Assembly: GCF_900109205.1 (NCBI RefSeq)
Contig: NZ_FNZB01000003.1
Span: 372,001-436,000 of the forward strand
From: Sphingomonas sp. OV641
GTDB taxonomy: Bacteria > Pseudomonadota > Alphaproteobacteria > Sphingomonadales > Sphingomonadaceae
Length of the DNA: 64,000 bases
Direction of reading: 5' to 3'
Part shown: positions 38,676 through 50,089 of the stretch, in pieces
Numbering within the stretch: position 1 is the stretch's first letter
How the letters are laid out: the number at the start of each line of letters is the position of its first letter
The notes under the pieces: generated by a model
Database searches by the model: none
Told to the model about the DNA's origin: nothing
The model's input: only the letters and a program-made list of their open reading frames with translations
Made by a program: the position numbers and the translations under genes

Positions 38676-39776
38676 TCAGACGTTGAAGCGGAACAGCATC
38701 ACGTCGCCGTCGTGGACGACATATTCCTTGCCTTCCTGCCGCAGCTTGCCCGCTTCACGCGCGCCCGCCTCGCCCGCCAGTGCGACATAGTCGTCATAGG
38801 CGATGGTCTCCGCGCGGATGAAGCCGCGCTCGAAGTCGGTGTGGATCTCACCCGCTGCCTGCGGTGCCTTCGATCCCGCAGGCACCGTCCATGCCCGTGC
38901 TTCCTTGGGGCCGACCGTGAAGAAGGTCAGTAGATTGAGAAGCTTGTAGCCGGCCCGAATAACGCGGGCGAGGCCGGTTTCCTCAAGGCCCAGCTCGCTA
39001 AGGAACATCGCGCGATCTTCCGCCGGCATGGTGGCGATCTCCGCCTCAATGGCGGCGGACACGACCACCGCCTCGGCGCCTTCAGCGGCAGCCTTCTCGA
39101 AAACGCGGGCGCTGTGCGCGTTGCCAGTGGCGGCGTTCGACTCTTCCACGTTGCAGACATAGAGCACCGGCTTGGCGGTGATCAGCTGGGCCTGCGCGAA
39201 TACGCGCGCTTCCTCCACATCCTTGGGTCGAGTAAGCCGCGCCGGCTTGCCCTCGCGCAGCAGTTCAAGCGTCTGCCCCAGCACACTGGCGCCGATCTTG
39301 GCCTCCTTGTCGCCCTGCTGACCCTTCTTGATCAGGTTTGGCACGCGCTTCTCCAGGCTTTCGAGGTCGGATAGCATCAACTCGGTCTCAACAGTCTCCG
39401 CATCTGCGATCGGATCCACCTTGCCCTCAACGTGCGTGACATCGCCGTCTTCGAAGCAGCGTAGGACATGAACGATGGCGTCCACCTCGCGGATGTTGCC
39501 GAGGAACTGGTTGCCAAGGCCCTCGCCCTTGGACGCGCCGCGGACCAGCCCGGCGATGTCGACAAAGGCCAATTGCGTTTCGATGATCTTGGCCGACTTT
39601 GCCACCTCCGCCAGCTTCTGGAGCCGCGGATCGGGGACGCCGACGTTGCCCACGTTCGGTTCGATGGTGCAGAAAGGATAGTTGGCGGCCTGCGCCGCGG
39701 CCGTCTCCGTCAGTGCGTTGAAGAGGGTGGACTTGCCCACGTTCGGCAGGCCCACGATGCCGCAGCGGAAACCCAT
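38676..39776 (-). CDS. ychF: redox-regulated ATPase YchF
   Basis: 366 residues, the usual length. Obg-family P-loop protein with [19 protein letters not shown], a [17 protein letters not shown] switch region and a C-terminal TGS-type domain ([15 protein letters not shown]). YchF prefers ATP over GTP and is linked to ribosome and stress physiology. Confidence 0.97.
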   Translation of the reverse strand: MGFRCGIVGLPNVGKSTLFNALTETAAAQAANYPFCTIEPNVGNVGVPDPRLQKLAEVAKSAKIIETQLAFVDIAGLVRGASKGEGLGNQFLGNIREVDAIVHVLRCFEDGDVTHVEGKVDPIADAETVETELMLSDLESLEKRVPNLIKKGQQGDKEAKIGASVLGQTLELLREGKPARLTRPKDVEEARVFAQAQLITAKPVLYVCNVEESNAATGNAHSARVFEKAAAEGAEAVVVSAAIEAEIATMPAEDRAMFLSELGLEETGLARVIRAGYKLLNLLTFFTVGPKEARAWTVPAGSKAPQAAGEIHTDFERGFIRAETIAYDDYVALAGEAGAREAGKLRQEGKEYVVHDGDVMLFRFNV

Positions 39777-39920
39777 GTTCGATCCTTGGTAAAGCTGTTC
39801 GGTAGAATAATGTCCCGCGCCCTACCGTGTGCCGCGCCGACACGCCACCCTAGGTTGATGCTGCGCGACGGCGCAGCGCCGTCGTCGCGCGTCGCTGGGA
39901 GAGCGCCGTTGTGCTTTCGA

Positions 39921-40505
39921 TTACCAGCGATAGTTGAAGCTGATGCTGATCCGGTCGCTCTTGGCCGTGTTCGGCATCACCTCGTGCCGGAGCCAGCTTT
40001 CCCACAGGAAGATGGAGCCAGCGGCCGGCTCGGCATAGACGAATACGTTGTCGCGAGGAGGAGCGGCCATCATCAGGCCAAGCCGGGGATCCTCCAGCCG
40101 AAGCGCGCCGGAGCCGGGTGGAACCGTGATATAGGTGGTGCCGGAAACAACGCTGTGCGGGTGGATGTGCCCGGAGTGCGTGCCCCCCGGGCGGAGCAGG
40201 TTGACCCACAGGCTGTCCAGCTTGAGTCGCCGTCCGCCGAGCTGGAACCCACAGGCATCTGCAAAGCGGGCGACATGGCGGTCGAGATGCCGCTTCAGGT
40301 CCGCAAAGGCGGGATCTCGCTGTGGCAGGTCATCAAGCGACGCATAGGAGGTGTATCCTCGATAGCCATGTGCCTTTGACCATCGTTTTCCAGCCACGTC
40401 GTCCATTGCAAGGGCGCGTACCGATGCATCGAGCTCGCCGATGAGCGACTCATCATGGATGCGATCTTCGTAGAAGGACGTGGGAAACAGCGACCGAACA
40501 GCCAT
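39921..40505 (-). CDS. putative 2OG-Fe(II) oxygenase
   Basis: 194 residues from the ATG at 40505 (MAVRSLFPTSFYE). NLLRPGGTHSGHIHPHSVVSGTTYI supplies the first metal His and the beta-strand core, and a SWLRHEV segment near the C-terminus the distal His. It ends RISISFNYRW, as expected for the family TIGR02466. Likely a non-haem dioxygenase; substrate unknown. Confidence 0.8.
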   Translation of the reverse strand: MAVRSLFPTSFYEDRIHDESLIGELDASVRALAMDDVAGKRWSKAHGYRGYTSYASLDDLPQRDPAFADLKRHLDRHVARFADACGFQLGGRRLKLDSLWVNLLRPGGTHSGHIHPHSVVSGTTYITVPPGSGALRLEDPRLGLMMAAPPRDNVFVYAEPAAGSIFLWESWLRHEVMPNTAKSDRISISFNYRW

Positions 40506-40574
40506 GGGGGCCCGGTACGCAGGTCCGCCCATCTTGCCAAGCGAAGCTTGCCCAAGAGCGGCCGCGATTCGGCT

Positions 40575-41866
<1,292 letters not shown>

Positions 41867-41914
41867 TTAGCGCTTTAGCGCGGCTAAAGCGACCATGCTG
41901 GCGAACGCGAAGTT

Positions 41915-42496
41915 TTATCGGCTGCGATCCGCCAGCAGCATATGCCGCGCGAGCTGACGCGCCGTGTCGCGTTCTAGTCCCAACGCCTTCGCCATGGGCG
42001 CGCCAAGCAGCGCATCGCCGAGTGCCATCAAGACCAATTGCAGCGTTTCTTCGTGGATCGGCTTTCCGTGTGCCGGAACGTCGCGCACGAGATCGTCCAC
42101 GAGATCGTGGATTGCGTTCAGAATTGGATCGAGCGCGTTTTCGTTGCCCGTGAGGATCATCCAGCTAGCCAGCGCGCCGGCGCCGTTCTTGCCAAACGCA
42201 TCAAAGGTAAGATCAACGACCTCGGCCGGATCCTCCACCTCCCGTGAGCGGATGACCGCCGCCTTGATTGTGCCGACAATCGAAGAGGCCATATGCGCGA
42301 TCAACGCTTTTTGCAGCCCTTCAGCAGAGCCGAAGTGGTGGAGGAGGTTGGCGTGGGTCCGTCCGATTCGGGCACCCACCGCCTTCAGCGTCACGGCCTG
42401 CGGGCCTGCCTCCACCAGTAGTTCACGAGCCGCGGACAATGCCGCGGCACGCGACTCCTCGGGACTCAGGCGGCGGCGAACGGGCGTTGCTGACAT
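41915..42496 (-). CDS. TetR family transcriptional regulator
   Basis: 193 residues. N-terminal helix-turn-helix with SAARELLVEAGPQAVTLKAVGARIG and a recognition helix around THANLLHHFGSAEGL. The ligand-binding half is variable, so the effector is not predictable. No obvious target gene is adjacent. Confidence 0.88.
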   Translation of the reverse strand: MSATPVRRRLSPEESRAAALSAARELLVEAGPQAVTLKAVGARIGRTHANLLHHFGSAEGLQKALIAHMASSIVGTIKAAVIRSREVEDPAEVVDLTFDAFGKNGAGALASWMILTGNENALDPILNAIHDLVDDLVRDVPAHGKPIHEETLQLVLMALGDALLGAPMAKALGLERDTARQLARHMLLADRSR

Positions 42497-42601
42497 GGGC
42501 GGCGCTCTTCAACCTTCACGGCAATTTTGCAATGCACCCGTGAAACAGACGAGCAAAAGTTCGGGATTCTGCAACGTTCCTTCCGCCGCCGCAAAGATGC
42601 C

Positions 42602-42622
42602 GGAGCGCCGTAGCGGCGCTCC
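42602..42622 (-). terminator. hairpin after the GNAT gene
   Basis: GGAGCGCC and GGCGCTCC form a perfect 8-bp stem with a 5-base loop, 19 bases past the GNAT stop; a short T-run follows on the minus strand. Confidence 0.5.
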
Positions 42623-42640
42623 CGGTTCAGTGCGCGTGCC

Positions 42641-43195
42641 TCACGCCGCCATCGCCATTCGGTCGAGCTCCGCGTCGCCCTCATCGCCTAACTCAAGCGA
42701 CAATACGGCGCTGTCGACTTCCCGTCCTTGCGCCAGGGAAAAGCTGGCCTCGCGGCGGACTTCCCGAAAGCCGAGCTTCTCCAGCACGCGCCGGGACGGG
42801 AGATTGTCGAGGTGGTGCCGCGCGACAAGTTGCCGCAAGGGGAGGGCGTGCCGCGCCATCTCGACAACCGCGCGACCTGCTTCCGTGGCATACCCGCAGC
42901 CCCAGGCGTGCGGCGTCAGCCAGTAGCCCAATTCGGCGGCGCCGCCGCCCAATGCGCTCAGGCCAATGCCCCCGATCAGCGCAGGGTAAGCGTCGTGATG
43001 GCAGAGGATCAAAAAGCGCGCGTCAGCCGGTCCCCGCGGCACGGCCAGAAACGCTTCGGCGTCGGTAACGGTGTAGGGCCAAGGCATGCGCGCCAGCTTC
43101 ATCGCCACGTCTTCATGGGCGATCGTCTTCGCCAGCGTTTCTGCCTCTTCCGGCCAGCCGGGCCTCAGCGTCAGTCTCTTGGTCCGCGCGAACAT
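42641..43195 (-). CDS. GNAT family N-acetyltransferase
   Basis: 184 residues from the ATG at 43195 (MFARTKRLTLRPG). RimJ/RimL-type layout: RLTLRPG at the N-terminus, ELGYWLTPHAWGCGYATEA for acetyl-CoA binding, and NLPSRRVLEKLGF near the C-terminus. The substrate is not assignable. Confidence 0.88.
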   Translation of the reverse strand: MFARTKRLTLRPGWPEEAETLAKTIAHEDVAMKLARMPWPYTVTDAEAFLAVPRGPADARFLILCHHDAYPALIGGIGLSALGGGAAELGYWLTPHAWGCGYATEAGRAVVEMARHALPLRQLVARHHLDNLPSRRVLEKLGFREVRREASFSLAQGREVDSAVLSLELGDEGDAELDRMAMAA

Positions 43196-43271
43196 CTGCG
43201 CTCTCCTCCCGAACGCGCCGCTAGCCGAACCTGATGACGGTCCGGCGACAGCGCCTGGTTGAGGGAGCATG

Positions 43272-43305
43272 AAAAAAGGGAGCCTGGGCGGACCCGGCTC
43301 CCTTT
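43272..43305 (-). terminator. Rho-independent terminator of the rplU-rpmA operon
   Basis: AAAGGGAGCC pairs perfectly with GGCTCCCTTT, with three further inner G-C pairs around a CGGA loop. On the minus strand the stem runs into a run of T. It lies 70 bases past the rpmA stop. Confidence 0.85.
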
Positions 43306-43374
43306 GTTTCTGGCTGGCCTCCCTGACGGAGGCTCCGGATCGCCCTGGTGGGCAACCCGGCTGGTCACCCGATG

Positions 43375-43644
43375 TTACTCTGCCGCTTCGGCAATCATGT
43401 CGACCGAACAGAATTTACGGCCGAGCTTGCCCTCGTGGAACACCACGCGACCGTCGACGAGCGCAAACAGGGTATGGTCCTTGCCGATGCCGACATTACG
43501 GCCCGGGTAGAACTTGGTCCCGCGCTGACGGACGAGGATGTTGCCTGCGATCGCTTCCTGACCGCCGAACTTCTTCACGCCAAGGCGACGACCGGCCGAG
43601 TCACGACCATTGCGCGACGAGCCGCCTGCTTTCTTATGTGCCAT
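43375..43644 (-). CDS. rpmA: 50S ribosomal protein L27
   Basis: 89 residues, beginning [17 protein letters not shown] after the initiator, the hallmark of bacterial L27, whose N-terminus reaches the peptidyl-transferase centre. 24 bases behind rplU, the universal order. Confidence 0.98.
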   Translation of the reverse strand: MAHKKAGGSSRNGRDSAGRRLGVKKFGGQEAIAGNILVRQRGTKFYPGRNVGIGKDHTLFALVDGRVVFHEGKLGRKFCSVDMIAEAAE

Positions 43645-43668
43645 TGTGCTTGCTCCCTACGCTTCGCG

Positions 43669-43974
43669 TTATGCCTGCGCGCCGATCGACACGATCTTCA
43701 GGATCGTATGATTCTGGCGGTGGCCGTTGCGGCGGCGATAATTGTGGCGGCGACGCTTCTTGAAGACGATGACCTTCTCGCCCTTTGCCTGCGCGATGAT
43801 CTCGGCAGCAACGGTAAGACCGTCGGTCGGCTTCAGTTCCGAACCTTCGCCGGCCAGCAGCACGTCGCTCAGCGTAACGGAGGCGCCGGCATCGCCCTCC
43901 AGCTTCTCAACGACGATCTTGTCTCCGGCGGCAACGCGATACTGCTTGCCGCCCGTGCGCACGACTGCGAACAT
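43669..43974 (-). CDS. rplU: 50S ribosomal protein L21
   Basis: 101 residues. [17 protein letters not shown] and [16 protein letters not shown] are the L21 signatures. First gene of the rplU-rpmA operon. Confidence 0.97.
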   Translation of the reverse strand: MFAVVRTGGKQYRVAAGDKIVVEKLEGDAGASVTLSDVLLAGEGSELKPTDGLTVAAEIIAQAKGEKVIVFKKRRRHNYRRRNGHRQNHTILKIVSIGAQA

Positions 43975-44034
43975 GGCCTGACTCTATCCAAATGCTTGTG
44001 CCCGGACCGGTCAACCGGGCCAGGAGGAACGGCG

Positions 44035-44063
44035 CAGCTAGTAGAATCGCTACCGCTTGTCAA
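44035..44063 (-). promoter_or_regulatory. possible rplU promoter
   Basis: A perfect TTGACA lies at 44063-44058 on the minus strand, 84 bases before rplU. No matching TATAAT is seen at the correct spacing, so only the -35-like element is supported. Confidence 0.3.
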
Positions 44064-44087
44064 CGCGGCGCTGCCGCAAAGGCAGGA

Positions 44088-44465
44088 TTAGTGCCGGTGT
44101 TCGCGCTTCAGCAGGTACCGCCCATCACTGAATCCGGTGAACAGGCCGGCGATCGCCGGATGATCGACGGGTTCCTCGCTTTCGTCATGAACCAGGTTCT
44201 GCTGGCTGACATATGCGACATAGGTCGATTCGGCATTCTCGGCGAGCAAGTGGTAGAAAGGCTGATCCTTGCGGGGTCGGATGCTCTCGGGAATCGATTG
44301 ATACCATTCCTCGGTATTGGCGAAGACCGGATCGACATCGAAGACGACGCCGCGGAAATCGAGCATCCGGTGCCGCACCACGTCGCCAATTGTGAACTGC
44401 GCATGGGTAACGGCCGGCACGGCAGGCGTGCCGTCGATCAATGTATGGCTGGGTGCAGCTGGCAT
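44088..44465 (-). CDS. hspQ: heat shock protein HspQ
   Basis: 125 residues. The HspQ/YccV core is visible as IGDVVRHRMLDFRGVVFDVDP, EEWYQSIP and QPFYHLLAEN. Known in E. coli as a hemimethylated-DNA-binding protein and Lon specificity factor. Common next to core genes in alphaproteobacteria. Confidence 0.93.
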   Translation of the reverse strand: MPAAPSHTLIDGTPAVPAVTHAQFTIGDVVRHRMLDFRGVVFDVDPVFANTEEWYQSIPESIRPRKDQPFYHLLAENAESTYVAYVSQQNLVHDESEEPVDHPAIAGLFTGFSDGRYLLKREHRH

Positions 44466-44586
44466 GTGGCCAATCTAATAGATGTTGCGCGCTGCACAAG
44501 CAGGCGCTTGCGCATCCCAAACAACCGCGTTAGAGGCGCCGCCTTCGATCGCCCGGTTCGCTCTTCTGCGGGTCGGAAGCCTCTGC

Positions 44587-44676
<90 letters not shown>

Positions 44677-44830
44677 CTTGCCTTTCAAATTGTTGGATTT
44701 TCTAGCCTTCGCTTGGCTGATGCCCACACTGATGCCCACCCCGATCGGGGGCGGGTACGAACTCGGACGGCAAGCAATTCTTTGTAACCTAGCGCCTCAA
44801 CCAAAGATCGGCCGAGGCGCTCGGTTCTTT

Positions 44831-46225
44831 TCAGTGGAGGCCCTGGCTGGGGCGGCCCCGCGCGACGCGCGAATGAAGAAGGTGTACTTCGCCCAGCGTG
44901 CCGGTAAGGTCGTCGACCTCCTGTCCGAACTTGATCCCAAAGTTGGCAGTTGCATGCGCGCGGGCATCTGACAGCTTGGGGATGAAAAGCGTGCGTCGCG
45001 TGTTGATGCCGCCAGCCTCGTTGACGCGCAGCTCAGTTGCGCCAAGCCAACGCTCGCACTCGCGAGCAACTGTCTCAACTGAAACCTTAGGAGCATGTCC
45101 GTACGGGCCCGATTTGAGCTGCTCCATGATGGCGGACTTAATCTCGATCGCCTTGAACGCAGTAGATGCGCCCGTCCCGAGCACCAATTGAGGCTCGCCC
45201 ACATCCTGTTCGTAGAAGCCGTCAGTCAGCCACATCCGCATGAACTCCTGAATAGGCGTTAGTGTCTCGATCTGTTGCGCGAGCAGATGAGCCGTTTTCG
45301 GAGGGCTGCGCAGGCTGTTCCATCCGTTAGCGGGGACGTGCGTCATCAGGTCATGGAGCATGGCCTCGTAGCCACCATTCTCCAGCTCAGTAATGAGCGC
45401 ATCGAAGAACACATGATCACCGCGGTTCCGGTCGCCGCAACGAAGAACGGAGAAGCGCCTCTCGGTTCCAATGCTTGCACGAACGACATGGTCGTCATTC
45501 GAAATAAACATTAGACGAAGATTGTTGTTTTCCTCAACCGTCTCACGACCCTTACCTTCAATGTGGATCTTGGATCCCGTGATCATATCCTTAATAATGC
45601 CATCTGCGCCCGCGGCGGCAGCGATCGCTGCTTCCTCTGCGACAACGAGAAGCTTAGATTTTAAGTGGGCATTGAAGTTTCCGAAGATTGCTCGCAGCTG
45701 AGAAACAGTGATGGCGTAACGTCCTAGCAGCTTGCTGATTGCGTCCGCGAAAACACTCTTCCCCGTACCCTTCTCGCCAAGGAGGACGAGTGCTGATCCG
45801 GTCTTTTTGCTCGGACGTTGAACGATCTCCGCAAGCCATGTCAGAAGATGCTCGTAAATGCCGCTATCGCCCTCGCAAAGGTTAACGAGGATGTGCTCCT
45901 GGAGCAGCTGCCAGCTCCCGCATTTGGCGTGAAAAGGAAGGCCGACGAATGTGTTGAAATGATTAGCGAGACCACCATTTCCCGGGTAGAACCCTAGTCC
46001 AGAGTACTCGCGGCGGTTTTCCCATTTAAGCCACGCGGCTGCCACGTTGACTAGTTTAAGTTTGCCTTTTGCATCACGTACAAAAACATTATTGTTATCC
46101 TCTAAAGTCTTAAAAGCGTGAATGGGAAGGTCGCTGATGATGCCTTTTTTGGCGTCCTCAAGAACGAGCACCGTCACGGACTTCCCGTCCCGCAGAACGG
46201 CGTACTCTCGATTCATGGCGCTCAT
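44831..46225 (-). CDS. DUF5906-type primase-helicase, helicase half
   Basis: 464 residues from the ATG at 46225, which follows GAGG. Superfamily 3-like P-loop LLGEKGTGKSVFADAIS, KLLVVAEEAAIA as Walker B, and LMFISNDDHVVRAS as the sensor Asn, typical of phage and plasmid DUF5906 helicases. The open frame continues upstream of the ATG with protein-like acidic sequence to about 46345, where it meets the other frame; beyond that point it is a shadow of the primase gene. It was probably once one polypeptide with the primase. Confidence 0.75.
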   Translation of the reverse strand: MSAMNREYAVLRDGKSVTVLVLEDAKKGIISDLPIHAFKTLEDNNNVFVRDAKGKLKLVNVAAAWLKWENRREYSGLGFYPGNGGLANHFNTFVGLPFHAKCGSWQLLQEHILVNLCEGDSGIYEHLLTWLAEIVQRPSKKTGSALVLLGEKGTGKSVFADAISKLLGRYAITVSQLRAIFGNFNAHLKSKLLVVAEEAAIAAAAGADGIIKDMITGSKIHIEGKGRETVEENNNLRLMFISNDDHVVRASIGTERRFSVLRCGDRNRGDHVFFDALITELENGGYEAMLHDLMTHVPANGWNSLRSPPKTAHLLAQQIETLTPIQEFMRMWLTDGFYEQDVGEPQLVLGTGASTAFKAIEIKSAIMEQLKSGPYGHAPKVSVETVARECERWLGATELRVNEAGGINTRRTLFIPKLSDARAHATANFGIKFGQEVDDLTGTLGEVHLLHSRVARGRPSQGLH

Positions 46226-46313
46226 AGCCGCCTCAAGGTCTCCCTCCTCCGAAGAGGCACTCTTGGCGCGGTCTAGCGTGCGGTCATCCTCCGCATTGAT
46301 TCCGTCCTCTTCC

Positions 46314-47924
46314 TCAAGCTCGAGCAGGAAGTTTTTGTTGGGTAGGTCCCGCCTCAGAGATAATTTCGTTTTCCAAGAGCTCCTTGAGGAAGTCGAGACG
46401 ATCGCGGCCGTTACAGGCCGCGTGCTGGCAGTTGAAGGTGAACCCGCCCTCGAACCCGTCGGCATAGTTGTCCCCGGCGTTGACCACGAACGTACCACTG
46501 CCGCCGAGCGTCGTATGTTCTGCCTCGAATGGACATTCGACTTGGACGCCCGGCTTGCCGGATGGGCGAGGCTCACGGATAAAATCGCCGCCAACTAACG
46601 TATCCAGCATGGTCTGAATCTCGAAGTGCTTGGCGAACTTCGCGGACCACCGGCGCAGGTTGAAACCGTCATCCGTGATATAGCGATCGGGATCGTCATC
46701 ATAGTCGTTGGCGCCCGCGGCAATAGCCGCTGCCGTAAAGGCGTTTTGAGGGCCCCTTGCCGCGCCGGACCGGCGGTTACGGCTGATCTTGACGCGGGAG
46801 AACTTGTCGAGGTCGAGGGTATTGCCCGCGATCCGCCACGAGCCGAAGTTGCTGTTACTGTTTTTGTGTCGAGGCAAGTAGAACAGACGTGCCGGGTCAA
46901 CGCATTTCTCGTCGAAGAAGAAGCCCATGTCAGTACAAAAGCCGGCGTATCGCTCCTTCCATTCGTTGATGGCGTCCTGCTGGCTACCACCCCGCTTGGC
47001 GAAAATGAACGGTTCGCTGAGCGAGAACACCGCACGGAATTTCGGTATAGGCTCGTGGCGAACAAGGATGACAACGCCCTCGGCGGTGTGCTTGGCGTCG
47101 TCCAGCACCTCCAACTTCTTGACGATGTGCGGGAGTACGCCCTTCCGCTCGATCAAGTACCGTTTGAGTAGTTCAAGATCGGCGACGTTGGCGTCCATCT
47201 TCTTCATAAAGTGGTCGCGCTTGATCTCCGACGTGTCCTTAAGGTGGCTGTGCGTAGTGTAGATCACCGCTTCCAGCCCATGCTTCTGGATGGTGGCCAT
47301 CACGTCGTTGAGTGGCGCGCCGGAATCCAGATCGACACCGAGGATGTGATTTGCAATCTGCGCGGAGGATTTGCGGGCCCCATCCGCTGACTCACCTTGC
47401 AGGAAGCACGTACCGTTCTTCTCGCCGACCTTATGATCGAGCAGGATGGCGGAGAACTGAGCGAAGGTGGAGGTGATGGGCTTCCACTTGCCTTGTCCTT
47501 CCTGACGACTGCGGCCGGTCATCAGGACGACATTAGGGATCGAGCCCGGCGTCACGATGTTCAACTGCGCGGGAGTGTACCACGTCAGGTCGTCTAGCGA
47601 GTCCGCCTCCCGTCCCTTGTCGAGGAAGGCGCTGAGCGGGCACAGGTGGAAGCCGGCGGGCTGCTTCAGCAGCGGATCGCCGTCGATCATGAAGATCATC
47701 CCGCCTTCCAGCTTGAGGGACGGTTGGGGTTCGACCACGTCGGGGCTGCCAGCGACATAGAGTCCCACGCCCTCGCCGAGGTCGGTTACGAGATCGATCA
47801 TAGGATCGTCGGCGCGGGACGCCCACCTAGCTACTTCAGTGAGGTCGTCGCTGGTAAAAGTCTCGCCGTGCGAGTCCCTGACGGTTAAGGGTACGTCCCT
47901 CAGCCCATGAGGGAATACCCTCAT
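46314..47924 (-). CDS. primase-like protein, N-terminal half of primase-helicase
   Basis: 536 residues from the ATG at 47924, preceded by a G-rich RBS. No database-style match can be made by eye, but the order fits mobile-element primases. KSSAQIANHILGVDLDSGAPLNDV suggests an AEP-like active site with Asp residues, YLPRHKN a conserved central motif, and the C-terminus has QHAACNGRDRLDFLKELL, a CHC2-like or linker segment that in relatives leads straight into the DUF5906 helicase. Here it stops soon after, in a different frame from the helicase. Confidence 0.68.
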   Translation of the reverse strand: MRVFPHGLRDVPLTVRDSHGETFTSDDLTEVARWASRADDPMIDLVTDLGEGVGLYVAGSPDVVEPQPSLKLEGGMIFMIDGDPLLKQPAGFHLCPLSAFLDKGREADSLDDLTWYTPAQLNIVTPGSIPNVVLMTGRSRQEGQGKWKPITSTFAQFSAILLDHKVGEKNGTCFLQGESADGARKSSAQIANHILGVDLDSGAPLNDVMATIQKHGLEAVIYTTHSHLKDTSEIKRDHFMKKMDANVADLELLKRYLIERKGVLPHIVKKLEVLDDAKHTAEGVVILVRHEPIPKFRAVFSLSEPFIFAKRGGSQQDAINEWKERYAGFCTDMGFFFDEKCVDPARLFYLPRHKNSNSNFGSWRIAGNTLDLDKFSRVKISRNRRSGAARGPQNAFTAAAIAAGANDYDDDPDRYITDDGFNLRRWSAKFAKHFEIQTMLDTLVGGDFIREPRPSGKPGVQVECPFEAEHTTLGGSGTFVVNAGDNYADGFEGGFTFNCQHAACNGRDRLDFLKELLENEIISEAGPTQQKLPARA

Positions 47925-48098
47925 GGGTCCCCTACCCCCCCTAAGGAAATTTCTGCCGGGATGGCCTCGCTCCATAATTTTGCACGCGCTAAGCTTCGAT
48001 GTCGGATTCTAGCTGATCGAGGGTCGTGCCCACCCGAAGGTATTTGGTTCGTTTGCGGCGTGCAGGTACTAGTCTCGATGGCTGGCTGAACGAGGGCG

Positions 48099-49019
48099 CT
48101 AACCCTGCTGATAGGCGGCATCGAGAAAAGGCTTAGCCTTCTCGATGTCAGCTCCTGACTGGATCGTGAGCTCGAGGTCACCCGTCCCGAAATGGCCGAT
48201 GCCTCGAACATCGCGAGAGAAGCCCGGCTCTAGCGCCACGGCGTCCGGGTTGACGCGGAGATAGACAAGCAGCTTGCCGAGTTGATTGCGAACCTCGACG
48301 CAAGCAATGTTTTTTATCCGCCGGAAGGCGACGTACTGGTCCGTCGTCTTGATCTGCACGTCGTCGCCGAGCGCTACGAGGTAGGCCGAAACCGCATGGT
48401 ACAGGTCCAGCACAGCAGGAGGAGCTTCTGCGATCTGCTGGGTGATGGTCTTGTACTTCTTGCCCTGCGCCGGCGCCGTTGGCGCAGCAGACGTGGCGAT
48501 CGCCGGGGTGGCGACCTTGGCACTGGTCGCCGCGAGCTGCTCCAGCAGCAGCAGGTCGTCCGCGTAGCGCCGATAGCGCACCAGCGCGATAGTACGGTTC
48601 ATCTGCTTAACCGCATGCTCGTCATATTTGCCGAAATCGCCGGCTACGCAGATCAGCCGCGAGCCCGACCAGTCAACCTTGTCCGCGACTTCTTTGCCAA
48701 GGCGCTCCATCACCAGCCACTCGAAATCCTTGCGATGGCCCATCAGCCAGTCGAGGTAGAACAGCCCCTGGTTGATGACGTTCTCGTTGGACGAGCGCTT
48801 ATACTCGATCACGACGGGCGCATTGTTCTCGTCGATGCCGAGCGTGTCCATCCGACCGCCCTCGTTGGTGACGAACTCCGACGCGAGGAAGCGCACGCCG
48901 AGCAGCGCTTCGAGATTGGCCTCAAACAGCGTCTGGAGCGACTTCTCTAGAGCCATCGCGCCGCCCGGCAGCTCGGCGACGCCGGATGGCTTGGTGCGGA
49001 ACAGCTTGAGGTCGCTCAT
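48099..49019 (-). CDS. DUF5655 domain protein with nuclease-like N-terminus
   Basis: 306 residues. The N-terminal part has RMDTLGIDENNAPVVIEYKRS, a D-x(n)-E-x-K arrangement of the PD-(D/E)XK fold. A Pro/Ala linker at about 170-190 is followed by the DUF5655 domain (VYLRVNPDAVALEPGFSRDV...TGDLELTI). Such proteins often sit near restriction-modification genes. Overlaps the methyltransferase remnant by four bases, so it was probably part of that operon. Role as nuclease is inference. Confidence 0.75.
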   Translation of the reverse strand: MSDLKLFRTKPSGVAELPGGAMALEKSLQTLFEANLEALLGVRFLASEFVTNEGGRMDTLGIDENNAPVVIEYKRSSNENVINQGLFYLDWLMGHRKDFEWLVMERLGKEVADKVDWSGSRLICVAGDFGKYDEHAVKQMNRTIALVRYRRYADDLLLLEQLAATSAKVATPAIATSAAPTAPAQGKKYKTITQQIAEAPPAVLDLYHAVSAYLVALGDDVQIKTTDQYVAFRRIKNIACVEVRNQLGKLLVYLRVNPDAVALEPGFSRDVRGIGHFGTGDLELTIQSGADIEKAKPFLDAAYQQG

Positions 49020-50086
49020 GCGGCGTAGCGCCCGTCATTGAGGCGGCGGGCCATGCCGAGGCCGGCGAGCGCATCGAGCACCGGCCGGACGGTGGCGGCG
49101 CGCTTGCCCTTGAAGCTGCGGGCGATGTCCGCTGCGCCCAGCGGCGCGGGCGCGGCGGCGAGGATCGACTGCACCGCGCCGACCTGCTCGGGCAGGGTCG
49201 CCGGCCAGGGAACGACGTTGCTGACCGGCGCCGCCGCCGCCTCGCCGAGGTCGAGCGTGGCCGCGACCGGCGCGCGATAGCCGGGGTCCTGGAACTCGGG
49301 GCGCAGATAGCGCACCAGCCCGCGCGCCTCCTCCGCCGCCCGCTCCTTGTTGAGCGCGACGAGGCGGGTGAGGATCGTCTCCTCGTCCAGCGTGCCGGCG
49401 CGATGCTCGTCGCCCCAGCCATAGGCGTCCGCCACGCCCTCGTCGATCGCGTCGTGATGCTGGCGGATCAGCGTGACGAGCCCGCGATCGTGGATGTCGC
49501 GCTCGGCGGCCGTGAGCGCGCGGCTCCTCCCGTCATCGGCGCGCAACGCTTCGAGGACGTTGTAGAGCTTGGTGAGCGTCAGGTCGGCATGCTCGGCGAG
49601 CACGCGCTTGCGGAGCGCGTCGAGGGCTTCGGCTTCAGATGCAACCTGATTTCGCTGCGCTTCGCTGATCACGTTAGGAAACGGGTAGGCGTCGAAACAC
49701 CGCGACTTGTTATACCTTGGATGATTACCAATCCCGCGCCTTGTACCCGCTCTAAGTGACCAAAGATTATGGTATCGGGAGGACAGAACGGCGAGAACGT
49801 AAGCGTCGGATGATGCAACCACGACGACGCTACTATCGCCGCCAGTACCCCGATCAAGAAAGGTGAAAAGTCTGTGCTTAGAGGTGATTGGCGTGGCGAT
49901 TGTACGAGGCAGCCCTCGCAGAGCTGGCCTGAACGGCCCCAGGGCCTCGCCGAATATCCACCAGTTCCTTCTCCGGATAGGACGCGGATTTAGGTCACGT
50001 TCTGGCTTAACATTTACGAGCAGATGTTGAAATGCCGCCTTGAAGCGGGTAGACGATTGAGGAAGCGGCTTGCTAGCACAGCTTCC
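49016..50086 (-). pseudogene. DNA methyltransferase, C-terminal remnant
   Basis: The frame is open from 50086 down to 49016 (about 356 codons), but the catalytic N-terminal part is missing. Recognisable features include VKPERDLNPRPIRRRNWWIFGE, then TPITSKHRLFTFLDRG and SRYHNLWSLRAG...CFDAYPFPNV, which match the target-recognition and C-terminal parts of large class I SAM-dependent DNA methyltransferases (type IIG/BREX-like). A TAA at 50087-50089 closes the frame upstream. The methyl-transfer motifs (such as NPPY) are not found nearby. A GTG at 49822 could start a shorter product. Confidence 0.8.
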
Positions 50087-50089
50087 TTA

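Noticed and set aside
46346..46594. Longer N-terminus for the helicase half
   Set aside because: Upstream of about 46345 the frame is Ser/Arg/Pro-rich and is a shadow of the primase coding sequence.
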